From Streptomyces griseiscabiei (GTDB taxonomy: Bacteria; Actinomycetota; Actinomycetes; Streptomycetales; Streptomycetaceae): 64,000 bases of DNA. Below are positions 35,603-46,345 of the stretch, piece by piece. Every line of letters begins with the position of its first letter. Positions within the stretch are counted from its first letter, which is position 1. The stretch is taken from NCBI RefSeq assembly GCF_020010925.1, contig NZ_JAGJBZ010000001.1, positions 3,699,001-3,763,000 of the forward strand. The letters run 5' to 3'. The position numbers and the translations under genes were made by a program. Below the pieces are notes generated by a model. It saw only the letters and a list, made by a program, of their open reading frames with translations. It was not told where the DNA came from and did not search any database.

Positions 35603-36790
35603 TCACCGTGTCCGGGGCCACAACCGGGGGTCCGGCGCGAAACGGACCCTCAGCTCGCCGTCGCGCAGGGCCGCGCCGTCGACCGTGCAGCGGCGCAGTG
35701 CGGACGGCAGCGGCACGATACGGCGGAACTGCCCTGCCGTGACGACCAGCTCGTCGCCGCGCCGGACGAGATCCAGCTCGTCCCGTATCGCCCCGGGCAG
35801 CGGGATGTGCCAGACGAGCACGCCCTCGTCCCCGAGCCTGTCGGTGACGGCCCAGTCGACGCGGGCTGGGACGTCACCCGCACCGGGGACGTGCAGAGCG
35901 GTGAGGTCGTCGACGCCCCGGGGGTCGTGGCCGAGGTGGGCGACGCCCCGGACGGGTCGGGTCCGTCCCGTCGCGGGGGCCTCCGTCCACTCCTCCAGCG
36001 TCTTGCGCTGCTGGGCGACGAGACCGGCGAGCCAGGTGTCGTGGGTGCGCTCGGGCAGCACGCGGTTGGCGATCAGCAGATCCACGGGGAGGGCCCGCAG
36101 GGCGAGTCCGACGCTCGCGAGGCGTACGTGGTCGGCGCCGGCCGGGCCCGGTTCGGCGACCAGCCGCACGCTGGTGCCCGGGTCCTCGACGACGGCCGCG
36201 ACGGCGGCCAGTTCGACGTCCCAGCGGGCGGCCGTCTCGTACAGCCACTCGGCGGGCATCGGCACCCCGGCGAGCCGTCCGAGGACCGGCCGCAGGGCGC
36301 GGGCCGCCTGCCGCTCGGGCGGGAGGAGACGGCGCAGATAGCGGCGCAGCTCCTCCGGGAGGCCGAGCAGGGCGAGGGCCTCGGGCGAGGGCGGCAGGTC
36401 GACGACGAGCAGGTCGTACGCCTCCGAGAGGGCGGCGTCGCGCAGGGCCCGGAGCAGGGCGAGTTCCTCGGCGCCGGGGAGGGGGGTGAGCTCCTCGGCG
36501 TCCAGCCGTCCCGCGCCCAGCAGGTCGAGGACGGAGGTGGCGCGCCGCTGGAAGGCGACGAGGTCCTCGCGGAAGCCGGCCGCGGCGTCGGGGCGCCAGG
36601 CGGTGAGGTTCGGCACGGCCCGGACGGGTTCCGCCCCGGTCGCCACCCCGAGCACCGCGCCCAGGCCGTCGGTCCGGTCCGCGCTCAGCACGAGCGTCCG
36701 CGTGCCCTCGCGGGCCGCGTCCAGCGCCGTGGCCGCGGCGACCGTCGTACGGCCGCTGCCGCCTTGCCCGGTGATCAGGATGGTGCGCAT
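35603..36790 (-). CDS. ArsA-like ATPase with altered P-loop
   Basis: A 395-residue protein of the ArsA/Get3 family, equivalent to M. tuberculosis Rv2184c. The deviant Walker A should read KGGxGKT but here is GQGGSGRTT (7-15), so both lysines are replaced (Gln and Arg). Switch I/II blocks such as LVVDLPPSPEALALLGLP resemble the family pattern DTAPTGHTLRLL but lack its usual residues. It therefore may not hydrolyse ATP. The C-terminal quarter has an HSP20-like beta domain. It is tightly linked to the SRPBCC gene (68 bases), as in the mycobacterial block. Confidence 0.82.
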   Translation of the reverse strand: MRTILITGQGGSGRTTVAAATALDAAREGTRTLVLSADRTDGLGAVLGVATGAEPVRAVPNLTAWRPDAAAGFREDLVAFQRRATSVLDLLGAGRLDAEELTPLPGAEELALLRALRDAALSEAYDLLVVDLPPSPEALALLGLPEELRRYLRRLLPPERQAARALRPVLGRLAGVPMPAEWLYETAARWDVELAAVAAVVEDPGTSVRLVAEPGPAGADHVRLASVGLALRALPVDLLIANRVLPERTHDTWLAGLVAQQRKTLEEWTEAPATGRTRPVRGVAHLGHDPRGVDDLTALHVPGAGDVPARVDWAVTDRLGDEGVLVWHIPLPGAIRDELDLVRRGDELVVTAGQFRRIVPLPSALRRCTVDGAALRDGELRVRFAPDPRLWPRTR

Positions 36791-36858
36791 GGGGGTGAAC
36801 GGTAACCCAGCGGAGCCGACCCCGGCGCCGCCCGCGTCCACCCGTGCCGCGCCGGAGA

Positions 36859-37299
36859 CTACGCCCCCGACTCCACCCGCTTCTTCAGACCCGCCAGGGC
36901 GCGGTCGATGATGACCTTCTCCGCCTTGCGCTTGATCATGCCGAGCATGGGGATCTTGACGTCGACGGTGAGCTGGTAGGTCACCTCGGTCACCGAGTCG
37001 CTCACCGGCTTGAGGATGTAGGAGCCGTCGAGAGACCGAAGCATCTGGGACTTGACCAGCGTCCAGGACACCTCGTTCGCCCCGGTCCAGGTGTATCCCA
37101 GCGTCTGGTCGTCCTTGATCGCGCCCGCGTCCATGACCAGCCGGACCTGCTCGGCGCGGCCCTGGCCGTCGGTCTTCAGGACCTCCGCCTCCTTCACCTC
37201 GCCCGTCCAGTCCGGGTAGCGGGCGAAGTCGGCGATCACTCCCATGACGTCGGCCGCCGCAGCCTCGATCGTGATGCTCGAACTGGTGAATTCCGCCAT
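36859..37299 (-). CDS. SRPBCC (START-like) family protein
   Basis: A 146-residue START-like domain protein with a hydrophobic cavity for a lipid or polyketide. It has SSITIEAAAADVMGVIADFARYP, DWTGEVKEAEV, WTLVKSQMLRSLDGSYIL and PMLGMIKRKAEKVI, matching mycobacterial TB16.3 (Rv2185c). GGAGGAG lies nine bases before the ATG at 37299. It precedes the ArsA-like gene on the same strand. The ligand is unknown; proximity to acyl-CoA and mannolipid genes suggests lipid handling. Confidence 0.88.
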   Translation of the reverse strand: MAEFTSSSITIEAAAADVMGVIADFARYPDWTGEVKEAEVLKTDGQGRAEQVRLVMDAGAIKDDQTLGYTWTGANEVSWTLVKSQMLRSLDGSYILKPVSDSVTEVTYQLTVDVKIPMLGMIKRKAEKVIIDRALAGLKKRVESGA

Positions 37300-37382
37300 C
37301 GCCGTGGCTCCTCCAGAGACGTTCCGGTGAGGGAGGTGGGTGCGCACGTATGTGCAGCGTGAAGGCTACCGCTTGCGGGGAC

Positions 37383-38180
37383 TCACCATTCCAGCGCCCA
37401 TGGCTTCCCGCTCCCCGCGAAGTGCCCCACGTTCACACACTCGGTCGCCCCGATCCGCATCCGCCGCGCCAGCGGCTGGTGGACATGGCCGAACAGCGAG
37501 TACCGGGGGCGCGTACGACGGATCGCGTCCAGCAGCGCCCGGCTCCCCCGCTCGAAGCGGCGCGCCACCGTGTCGTACACCAGCTCGGGAACCTCCGGCG
37601 GGATGTGGGTGCACAGCACGTCCACCTCCCCGACCGCCTCGATCTTGGCCGCGTACTCCTCGTCGCTGATCTCGTACGGCGTCCGCATGGGTGTGCGCAG
37701 ACCGCCTCCCACGAAGCCGAAGACCCATCCGCCGATCTCCACCCGCTCGCCGTCCAGCACGGTCGTCCCCGGCCCCGCGAACTCCGGCCACAGCCCCGGC
37801 ATATCGACATTGCCGTAGGTCGCGTACGTCGGTGTCGGGAAGGCCGCGAACATCTCGGCGTACTGCTTGCGGACGGCCTTCTCGATCACGGTGGAGCGCT
37901 CCTCGCCGACGCCCGCCCAGAGCCGGGCGCCCAGCTCACGCGCCTCCTCGAAGCGGCGGGCGGTGCGCAGCTCGACGAGCCGGGTGGCGTTCTCCGCGCC
38001 GAAGAGGTCGGGGAAGATGCCGCGGGAGTGGTCGGCGTAGTCGAGGAAGAGGACCAGGTCGCCCAGACACACCAGGGCGTCGGCGCCCTCACCCGCCCGG
38101 GCCAGGTCGCGCGCGTTGCCGTGCACGTCGCTGACCACATGGATGCGCGTTCTGCCGTTACCGCCCGGTGTGCGTGCCAT
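37383..38180 (-). CDS. metallophosphoesterase
   Basis: A 265-residue calcineurin-like phosphoesterase. The dinuclear metal motifs are DVHGN (17-21), CLGDLVLF, YGNVD, THIPP and FGHVHQP in order. It is a cytoplasmic enzyme for phosphodiester or nucleotide cleavage. The start at 38180 (ATG) has no strong ribosome binding site. It is divergent from fadD15, with a 312-base gap. Confidence 0.9.
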   Translation of the reverse strand: MARTPGGNGRTRIHVVSDVHGNARDLARAGEGADALVCLGDLVLFLDYADHSRGIFPDLFGAENATRLVELRTARRFEEARELGARLWAGVGEERSTVIEKAVRKQYAEMFAAFPTPTYATYGNVDMPGLWPEFAGPGTTVLDGERVEIGGWVFGFVGGGLRTPMRTPYEISDEEYAAKIEAVGEVDVLCTHIPPEVPELVYDTVARRFERGSRALLDAIRRTRPRYSLFGHVHQPLARRMRIGATECVNVGHFAGSGKPWALEW

Positions 38181-38492
38181 GGCGATCAAGCGTAGGCGTG
38201 TGCCGCATACGTGAACAGTGCCGTCCGGACGTGCGGTTACTGGCCAGTCAGCAAGTGGGGGGATTATTCTTCCCGGGAGAACCCACATGTGTGACGCGGA
38301 GAACATCTCACCGGACCCCCCTCGCGGAGATGCCATACCGACGGGTAACGTCCGGGCAGTCCAGTTGTGCTCAGGTTTTCAACCAGTAAGGCCCAAGGAA
38401 CGACATGGGACCTGAGCGCTCGCCCAGCCTTGGACCGCACCGTCGCAGCAACACAGAGTCGTGGCGCCGGCGCCCTATGAGGAGCAGCAGTC
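38181..38492. other. 312-base divergent intergenic region
   Basis: No gene is seen. It holds the ACTGGCCAGTCAG motif at 38239-38251 and a CACATGTG palindrome near 38285. The final 60 bases carry the fadD ribosome binding site (GAGGAG). Confidence 0.6.
38239..38251. promoter_or_regulatory. TetR-operator-like palindrome
   Basis: ACTGGCCAGTCAG contains the perfect 10-bp palindrome ACTGGCCAGT and is identical in 12 of 13 bases to the palindrome before the Pip/YhgE operon (1791-1803). It lies about 240 bases before the fadD start. It may be a second site of the same or a related TetR protein. Confidence 0.45.
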
Positions 38493-40289
38493 TTGCGCGA
38501 GTTCAGCCTTCCGGCTTTGTACGAGGTCCCGACGGACGGCAATCTGACCGACATCGTCCGCAGAAACGCCGCGCAGCATCCCGATGTCGCCGTCATCGCC
38601 CGCAAGGTCGGCGGCGCCTGGCAGGACGTGAACGCCGTCCAGTTCCTGGCCGAGGTGCGCACCGCCGCGAAGGGGCTGATCGCCGCCGGGATCCAGCCGG
38701 GCGACCGGGTCGCCCTGATGTCCCGTACCCGGTACGAGTGGACCCTGCTGGACTTCGCGATCTGGTCGGCGGGCGCGGTCACCGTGCCGGTGTACGAGAC
38801 CAGCTCCGCGGAGCAGGTGCAGTGGATCCTCGCCGACTCGGGCGCGACCGCCATGATCGTGGAGCTGGACGGGCACACGGCCGCCGTCGAGTCGGTACGT
38901 GACCGGCTGCCGGAGCTGAAGCACGTGTGGCAGATCGAGGGCGGCGGGGTGGAGGAACTGGGCCGCCTCGGCCAGGGCGTCACGGACCGGGCCGTGGAGG
39001 AGCGCAGCTCCATGGCGAAGGCCGACGACCCGGCGACCATCGTCTACACCTCGGGCACCACCGGCCGTCCCAAGGGATGCGTCCTCACCCACCGCAGCTT
39101 CTTCGCCGAGTGCGGGAACGTGGTGGAGCGGCTGCGGCCCCTGTTCCGTACGGGCGAGTGCTCGGTGCTGCTGTTCCTCCCGCTCGCGCATGTCTTCGGA
39201 CGGCTCGTGCAGGTCGCGCCGATGATGGCGCCGATCAAGCTGGGCACCGTGCCGGACATCAAGAACCTCACCGACGAGCTGGCCTCCTTCCGGCCGACGC
39301 TGATCCTCGGTGTGCCGCGGGTGTTCGAGAAGGTCTACAACTCGGCGCGGGCCAAGGCGCAGGCGGACGGCAAGGGCAAGATCTTCGACAAGGCCGCGGA
39401 CACGGCGATCGCGTACAGCAGGGCGCTGGACTCCGCGTCGGGCCCGGCCCTCGGTCTGAAGATCAAGCACAAGGTGTTCGACAAGCTGGTCTACAGCAAG
39501 CTGCGCGCGGTGCTCGGCGGCAAGGGCGAGTACGCGATCTCGGGCGGCGCCCCGCTGGGCGAGCGCCTCGGCCACTTCTTCCGCGGCATCGGCTTCACGG
39601 TCCTGGAGGGCTACGGCCTGACCGAGTCCTGTGCGGCGACCGCGTTCAACCCCTGGGACCGGCAGAAGATCGGTACGGTCGGGCAGCCGCTGCCGGGTTC
39701 CGTGATCCGGATCGCGGACGACGGGGAGGTGCTGCTGCACGGCGAGCACCTGTTCAAGGAGTACTGGAACAACCCGGGCGCGACCGAGGAGGCACTGGCC
39801 GACGGCTGGTTCCACACCGGTGACATCGGCACCCTCGACGAGGACGGTTATCTCAGCATCACCGGCCGCAAGAAGGAGATCATCGTCACCGCGGGCGGCA
39901 AGAACGTCGCCCCGGCCGTGATCGAGGACCGTATCCGGGCGCACGCCCTGGTCGCGGAGTGCATGGTGGTGGGTGACGGGCGCCCGTTCGTGGGCGCGCT
40001 GGTCACCGTCGACGAGGAGTTCCTGGGCCGTTGGGCCGCCGAGCACGGCAAGCCGGCGGGCTCCACCGCGGCGTCGCTGAGCGCGGACGCCGATCTGAAC
40101 GCGGCCGTGCAGGCCGCGATCGACGACGGCAACGCCGCGGTGTCGAAGGCGGAATCGGTGCGGAAGTTCCGCATTCTGTCCTCCCAGTTCACGGAGGAGT
40201 CGGGCCACCTGACGCCGTCCCTGAAGCTCAAGCGCAACGTGGTGGCGAAGGACTACGCGGACGAGATCGAGGCGATCTACCAGAAGTAG
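38493..40289 (+). CDS. long-chain acyl-CoA synthetase, FadD15-like
   Basis: A 598-residue AMP-forming ligase that activates fatty acids with CoA. Core motifs are TIVYTSGTTGRPKGC (P-loop), GYGLTESCAA, the TGD in WFHTGDIG, and ITGRKKEIIVTAGGKNVAP. The long insertion (about 290-330) is typical of FadD15/long-chain types. The TTG at 38493 is used with GAGGAG eight bases upstream. It corresponds to Rv2187 (fadD15) in the mycobacterial block and is convergent with the oxidase gene, 16 bases between stops. Confidence 0.94.
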   Translation: MREFSLPALYEVPTDGNLTDIVRRNAAQHPDVAVIARKVGGAWQDVNAVQFLAEVRTAAKGLIAAGIQPGDRVALMSRTRYEWTLLDFAIWSAGAVTVPVYETSSAEQVQWILADSGATAMIVELDGHTAAVESVRDRLPELKHVWQIEGGGVEELGRLGQGVTDRAVEERSSMAKADDPATIVYTSGTTGRPKGCVLTHRSFFAECGNVVERLRPLFRTGECSVLLFLPLAHVFGRLVQVAPMMAPIKLGTVPDIKNLTDELASFRPTLILGVPRVFEKVYNSARAKAQADGKGKIFDKAADTAIAYSRALDSASGPALGLKIKHKVFDKLVYSKLRAVLGGKGEYAISGGAPLGERLGHFFRGIGFTVLEGYGLTESCAATAFNPWDRQKIGTVGQPLPGSVIRIADDGEVLLHGEHLFKEYWNNPGATEEALADGWFHTGDIGTLDEDGYLSITGRKKEIIVTAGGKNVAPAVIEDRIRAHALVAECMVVGDGRPFVGALVTVDEEFLGRWAAEHGKPAGSTAASLSADADLNAAVQAAIDDGNAAVSKAESVRKFRILSSQFTEESGHLTPSLKLKRNVVAKDYADEIEAIYQK

Positions 40290-40305
40290 TCAGACACGTA
40301 CGAGG

Positions 40306-41961
<1,656 letters not shown>

Positions 41962-42049
41962 TTATTCGGATCCGGCTAGGGGCTCCGCCGTGCCGGGTGG
42001 CGCCTACCGGGGTGCCGGGTGCTCCTGGAAGGCGAGTTCCGGTCGTCTT

Positions 42050-42086
42050 GTGGCTGGTCGCGCAGCTCCCCGAGCCCCCTACCGGG
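42050..42086. repeat. single degenerate arm of dispersed element
   Basis: TGGCTGGTCGCGCAGCTCCCC followed by GAGCCCC is a variant of the arm core seen at 25124-25146. It abuts the stop codon of the mannosyltransferase gene. Confidence 0.65.
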
Positions 42087-43229
42087 CTACAGCAGCGTTT
42101 TCAAAGTTTCTGCCAACAGATCCCAGCGCCACTTCTCCTCCACCCACTCCCGTCCCCGCTGTCCCATACGGGCCCGCAGCTCCGGGTCGCCGAGGAGGGT
42201 GACGACGCGTTCGGCGGCGTCGGTCGGGGAGCCGCCCCGGACGACCCAGCCGGTCTCGCCGTCGAGGACGGCGTCGGGGGCGCCCCCGGAGTCGCCCGCG
42301 ACGACGGGCAGGCCGGTGGCGGAGGCCTCCAGGTAGACGATCCCCAGCCCCTCGACGTCCAGACCGCCCCGGCGGGTGCGGCACGGCATGGCGAAGACGT
42401 CACCGGCGCCGTAGTGGGCGGGCAGCTCGGACCAGGGGACGGCGCCGGTGAAGCGGACGGACCCGGCGACGCCCTTCTCCCGGGCGAGCCGGCGCAGCTC
42501 CTTCTCGTACGGGCCGCCGCCGACGATCAGCAGCACCGCCTCCGGCTCCCCGGCGAGGATGCCGGGCATCGCCTCGATCAGCGTGTCCTGCCCCTTGCGC
42601 GGCACGAGGCGGGAGACGCAGACGACGACCGGGCGGTCGGTGAGCCCGAGCCGGGCGCGGACCTCGTCGCCGCCGGAGGCCGGGTGGAAGGTCTTCTCGT
42701 CGACGCCGGGCGGCAGTTGGACCATCCGGCCGGCCGCCTCGGGGGTGAGGGCCGTGGCGATCCGGGAGCGGGTGTACTCGCCGAGATAGGTGATCGTGTC
42801 CGTGCCCTCGCCGATCCGCCGCAGCAGCTGCCGGGCGGCGGGCAGCTGCGCCCAGCCCGCCTCGTGGCCGTGCGTGGTGGCCACCAGCCGTTCCGCGCCC
42901 GCCCGGCGCAGCGCGGGGGCCATCAGACCGAGCGGGGCCGCCGCGCCGAACCACACCGACGTACAGCCGTGCTCGCGCAGCAGCGAGACCGCGCGGCGGG
43001 TGACCGCGGGCGTCGGCAGCAGCATGGTCGTCCGGTCGCGGACGACGGTGAAGGGCTGCTCGGCGTCGAAGGCGGCCGTGGCCTCGGCACCCTCCCGGCC
43101 GCGCTTCCACGTCGACGCGTAGACGACGAGCCGCTCGGGGTCCAGCCGCAGCGCCATGTTGTGCAGAAACGCCTGGATGCCGCCGGGCCGGGGCGGGAAG
43201 TCGTTGGTCACGATCAGGGTCTTGTGCAT
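42087..43229 (-). CDS. GT4 mannosyltransferase, PimB-like
   Basis: A 380-residue GT-B glycosyltransferase. The start TNDFPPRPGGIQAFLHNMA is the acceptor-side motif of PimB' (Rv2188c). VSRLVPRKGQDTLIEA and the EGLGIVYLEASATGLPVVAGDSGG block (EX7E) bind GDP-mannose. It should add a mannose to phosphatidylinositol mannosides. The ATG at 43229 is chosen since earlier codons lack the motif start. It follows FadD15 and the sterol oxidase as in the mycobacterial order. Confidence 0.9.
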   Translation of the reverse strand: MHKTLIVTNDFPPRPGGIQAFLHNMALRLDPERLVVYASTWKRGREGAEATAAFDAEQPFTVVRDRTTMLLPTPAVTRRAVSLLREHGCTSVWFGAAAPLGLMAPALRRAGAERLVATTHGHEAGWAQLPAARQLLRRIGEGTDTITYLGEYTRSRIATALTPEAAGRMVQLPPGVDEKTFHPASGGDEVRARLGLTDRPVVVCVSRLVPRKGQDTLIEAMPGILAGEPEAVLLIVGGGPYEKELRRLAREKGVAGSVRFTGAVPWSELPAHYGAGDVFAMPCRTRRGGLDVEGLGIVYLEASATGLPVVAGDSGGAPDAVLDGETGWVVRGGSPTDAAERVVTLLGDPELRARMGQRGREWVEEKWRWDLLAETLKTLL

Positions 43230-43398
43230 CGCCGCCGACCCTACCGAACCGGCACGGGCCCACCGCCCCCAGGCGCCCGCACACCTCCGCGAGCACCTCC
43301 GCACCCGCCCCGGCCGTGCTGCACGGCCGCTTCACAGGCCGGCGGGGGATCATGTCCCCCACACCCGCGCACCAGAACGCAGACGGACAGGGACTCAC

Positions 43399-44655
43399 GT
43401 GGCTCAGACGGACATGACGGGCGCCCGGCGGCTCCCGTTCGGGCTGCTCACGCTCTGGGGCGTCACCCGGCTGCTCCTGCTGCTGTTCGTCTTCAAGGTG
43501 TACGTGTTCCCGGGCCCGGACGTCACCACCGACGTCTCGGCGATCTACCACGGCTGGTACGGGACCCTGCGCGGCGGAACGTATCCGCTGGACGACGTCA
43601 CCTGGCAGTACCCACCCGCCGCCGCGCTCGCGATCCTCTCCCCCGCGCTGCTGCCCTTCCTGGACTACGCGTCGGCGTTCTTCGTCCTCGCCCTCCTCGC
43701 CGACCTCGTGGTCCTCACGCTGCTGCTGTACGCGGGCGGGCGTCCCGGGAAGACCTGGCGCGGCGCGTGGGTGTGGGCGGTGGGCCTGCCGCTGCTGGGC
43801 CCGACCGCCTACGCCCGCTACGACGTGATGGTGACGGCGGTGGCGGTCGCCGCCCTGCTCGCGGGCAGTCGCCGTCCGCGCCTGATGGGGGCGCTGACGG
43901 CCTTCGCGGCCCTGCTGAAGGTGTGGCCGGCGCTGCTGCTCCTGGGCGCCCGCGGGCGTACGGCCTGGGCGTGGGCGGTGGGCACGGGGCTGGTGGTGGC
44001 CGGGCTGTTCGCGGCCTCCCTGCCGGGCGCCTTCGCCTTCCTGACGTTCCAGCGGGACCGGGGCACCGAGGTGGAGTCGCTGGGCGCCCTCGTCTTCCAT
44101 GTGGCCCGGCAGTTCGGCTGGGACGGCGAGGTGCTGCTCAACTACGGCTCGGTGGAATTCCTCGGCGCGTATGTGGGCGCCGTGAGCGACGCGGCGCTGC
44201 TGCTCAGCGGGGCGGCCTTCGCCTGGCTGCTGCTGTGGCGGGTGCGGGCGCGGCGGTTCGCTCCGCACACGCTCGCGGACGCGGCGTTCGTGGCGGTGCT
44301 GATGTTCACGGCCACGAGCCGGGTGATCAGCCCCCAGTACATGGTCTGGCTGGTCGGGCTCGCGGCCGTCTGTCTCTGCTTCCGGGCGAGCCGGATGGGG
44401 GTCCCGGCGGGCATGGTCCTGGCCGCGTCCTTCGTGACCGTCCTGGAGTTCCCGGTCTGGTTCGCCCATGTCGTCGCCAGCGACTGGCTGGGCGTCACCC
44501 TCCTCTTCGTCCGCAACGGGCTGCTGGTCCTGGCGGCGGTGCGCTCCGCGGTCGTGCTGTGGCAGGACACGGTGGTGCTGCCGCACGGGCCGGGCCGGGG
44601 TGCGCTGTCGGGTGCGGGCCCGCGGGACTTCTCGCGCAGTTCCCCGCGCCCCTGA
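43399..44655 (+). CDS. polytopic membrane protein, GT87/DUF2029-like
   Basis: A 418-residue protein with about nine to ten membrane segments. It resembles integral-membrane mannosyltransferases (GT87 family): the early loop YHGWYGTLRGGTYPLDDVTWQYPPAAA is the region where the catalytic acidic residues of this superfamily lie. It may extend a mannolipid made by the divergent PimB-like enzyme. The GTG start at 43399 follows ACAGGG. The last 20 residues (GALSGAGPRDFSRSSPRP) are read from the left arm of the dispersed repeat, so the tail was captured from non-coding DNA. Confidence 0.78.
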   Translation: MAQTDMTGARRLPFGLLTLWGVTRLLLLLFVFKVYVFPGPDVTTDVSAIYHGWYGTLRGGTYPLDDVTWQYPPAAALAILSPALLPFLDYASAFFVLALLADLVVLTLLLYAGGRPGKTWRGAWVWAVGLPLLGPTAYARYDVMVTAVAVAALLAGSRRPRLMGALTAFAALLKVWPALLLLGARGRTAWAWAVGTGLVVAGLFAASLPGAFAFLTFQRDRGTEVESLGALVFHVARQFGWDGEVLLNYGSVEFLGAYVGAVSDAALLLSGAAFAWLLLWRVRARRFAPHTLADAAFVAVLMFTATSRVISPQYMVWLVGLAAVCLCFRASRMGVPAGMVLAASFVTVLEFPVWFAHVVASDWLGVTLLFVRNGLLVLAAVRSAVVLWQDTVVLPHGPGRGALSGAGPRDFSRSSPRP

Positions 44656-44969
44656 AAAGCAGGGGCTACGCCCCGTGCTTTTCCCCGCCTGACCGCCGCC
44701 TTTCCAGCCCGCCTGACCAGCGCCTTTCCCGGCCGCCCACCCGGCGCCTTTCCCGGCCGCCTGACCGGCGTCTTCCGGCCCGCCTGATCGCCGCTTTCAC
44801 GCCCGCGCACCCGCCATCTGCGGATCCGCCCGCCCCCGCCTTCGAGACCGCCCACGCCCGCCTTCAGCAAGCCCGCCCTCCTCCCCCCGCCGCCTTCCAG
44901 GCCCGCAAGGGCCTGGGCTTTAGGGGCGCGGGGAACTGCGCGAGAAGCCCCACCGGGCCGGCACCCGAC
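44611..44969. repeat. large dispersed element with minisatellite loop
   Basis: The left arm (44611-44657, CGCGCAGTTCCCCGCGCCCC) runs into an inner hairpin (AAAAGCAGGGGC-TACG-CCCCGTGCTTTT, 44655-44682). The inverted right arm (44918-44969) ends the element. About 235 bases of tandem repeat lie between them. The left arm includes the stop codon of the membrane protein gene. Confidence 0.9.
44685..44875 (+). repeat. 24-bp minisatellite
   Basis: About eight units with decay toward the right. The first three are CCGCCTGACCGCCGCCTTTC.., CCGCCTGACCAGCGCCTTTC.. and CCGCCCACCCGGCGCCTTTC.., each exactly 24 bases; later units are 22-24 bases. It lies in the loop of the dispersed element and contains no supported gene. 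Confidence 0.85.
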
Positions 44970-45012
44970 AACGCACCCCGCCGCTCAACCCAACCCGCTC
45001 AACCCAACCCGC

Positions 45013-46284
45013 TCACCCCAACTGCGCCCGCACATACTCCCGCCACCGCGCCGTGAAGTCCCCCACCGTCGTCCCCAGGACCTCCTCCAGCGCCCCCTCC
45101 ACGGCCCCCTCCCGCCGCTCGTGCGCCCCCACCGCCCGGTAGAACTCGTCGAGCCTCACCTCACCCCACCGGTCGGCGATGAGACGGCAGGCCAGCCAGC
45201 CCCCCTCGTACGCCTGGGCGAGCTTCCCGGCGTCGTCGGAGAAGCCGAACGCGGAGTCGGCGGGGAGGGCGGCCGGGACGCGGCCCTCGGCCACCGCTCG
45301 CCGCAGCTCGGGGGCGACCTCCGCGGCCGTGCGGCCGGTGCCGCGGTAGCCGACCCAGTCCGCGTAGCCCTCGGAGAGCCAGAGCGGGGTCGCGGCGTCG
45401 GTGTGGGCGCGGGTGGCGACATGGGTCGTCTCGTGGGTGAGGACGACCTGCCGGCCGAAGTCGCCGAGGACGGCGTACGCGTCGGGGTTGACGACAATCC
45501 GGTCGGCGGGCGTCTTCGCCGAACCCCCCGCCTCCCCCGTGGTGACCGCCGCGATCCCCCGGTACCCGGACGCGGGCGCCCCCAGCAGCCCCGCCATCTC
45601 GTCCAGCGACTCCGGTACGACGACCACGACCCGCCGCGCCCAGTCCTCGCCCCACGCCTCCGTCACGGCGGGCACGGCCCGGTCCGCCAGCGCCGTGTAC
45701 CCGCGCAGGGCCTCGGCCGGCCGCCCGACGCCGAGCACAAGGCTCCGCTCCCCCCGGACGGCGACGATCCGGCCCTGCTCCCACAGCTGTTCGGTGCCCT
45801 TGTCCGAGGGCTCGTCGGCGGCGACCCGCCAGGCCCCGTCGCCGCCCCGGACGAGGGTCAGGGTCCGTACGGCGGTGACGGGCGCCCGGTCGTAGCCACG
45901 GATCCGGTAGCGCAGAGCCGCCTCGGCCGTGGCCCGGTCGCCGGAGCGGTGGAAGGAGTCGAGGGCGTACGACCAGGAGGCCAGCGGCAGCGCGCGGAGG
46001 TTGACGAACTCGGCGGTCCCGGTGGCCAGTTGGCCGGGGACGGAGGTGCTGGTCGCCTCGGTGGCCCGATAGGCGGACCCGTCCCGGTCCAGGACGGCCG
46101 CGGCCCGCCGGTCGAGCATCCGCTGCACCTCGGCGCGGGCGGTGTCGGGGGTCGCGTCGCCGCCGCAGCCGACGAGGAGGGCGAGGCAGAGCGCGACCAC
46201 CGCGGGAACGCCTCCGGGCCCCGGGAGCCCGCGCCGGACCCCCGCCCCGGGCCGGGGACCCGCCGTACGCCTTCGACCAGCCAC
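45013..46284 (-). CDS. lipoprotein with HExxH metallopeptidase motif
   Basis: A 423-residue exported protein. A signal sequence ends in the lipobox LLVGC (Cys40), so it is anchored to the outer face of the membrane. The C-terminal half has LTHETTHVATRAH, a zinc HExxH motif, and, 20 residues on, LSEGYADWVGY supplying the third ligand Glu, as in gluzincin-type basic secretory peptidases. The N-terminal part looks like a NTF2-like or tetratricopeptide-free alpha/beta domain. The start is a GTG with little upstream spacing. Its targets are unknown. Confidence 0.85.
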   Translation of the reverse strand: MAGRRRTAGPRPGAGVRRGLPGPGGVPAVVALCLALLVGCGGDATPDTARAEVQRMLDRRAAAVLDRDGSAYRATEATSTSVPGQLATGTAEFVNLRALPLASWSYALDSFHRSGDRATAEAALRYRIRGYDRAPVTAVRTLTLVRGGDGAWRVAADEPSDKGTEQLWEQGRIVAVRGERSLVLGVGRPAEALRGYTALADRAVPAVTEAWGEDWARRVVVVVPESLDEMAGLLGAPASGYRGIAAVTTGEAGGSAKTPADRIVVNPDAYAVLGDFGRQVVLTHETTHVATRAHTDAATPLWLSEGYADWVGYRGTGRTAAEVAPELRRAVAEGRVPAALPADSAFGFSDDAGKLAQAYEGGWLACRLIADRWGEVRLDEFYRAVGAHERREGAVEGALEEVLGTTVGDFTARWREYVRAQLG

Positions 46285-46293
46285 GTTCCCGAT

Positions 46294-46318
46294 CGTACGG
46301 GGCCCCGGTCGCCGTACG
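46294..46318 (-). terminator. hairpin after NlpC/P60 gene 1
   Basis: CGTACGG (46294-46300) and CCGTACG (46312-46318) form a 7-bp stem 28 bases after the stop at 46346, right before the lipoprotein start. It may also belong to that gene's promoter. Confidence 0.4.
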
Positions 46319-46345
46319 GCAGGACGGCCGGGACCCGGGGTGCGG

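Noticed and set aside
33128..36805. 1225-codon plus-strand frame over the EEP, glucokinase, SCO2127-like and ArsA-like genes
   Set aside because: It is antisense to four genes with clear family motifs and has none itself.
44142..44870. 242-codon minus-strand frame through the minisatellite
   Set aside because: It overlaps the membrane protein and repeat DNA; the Arg/Gly/Lys pattern is only the repeat read in another frame.
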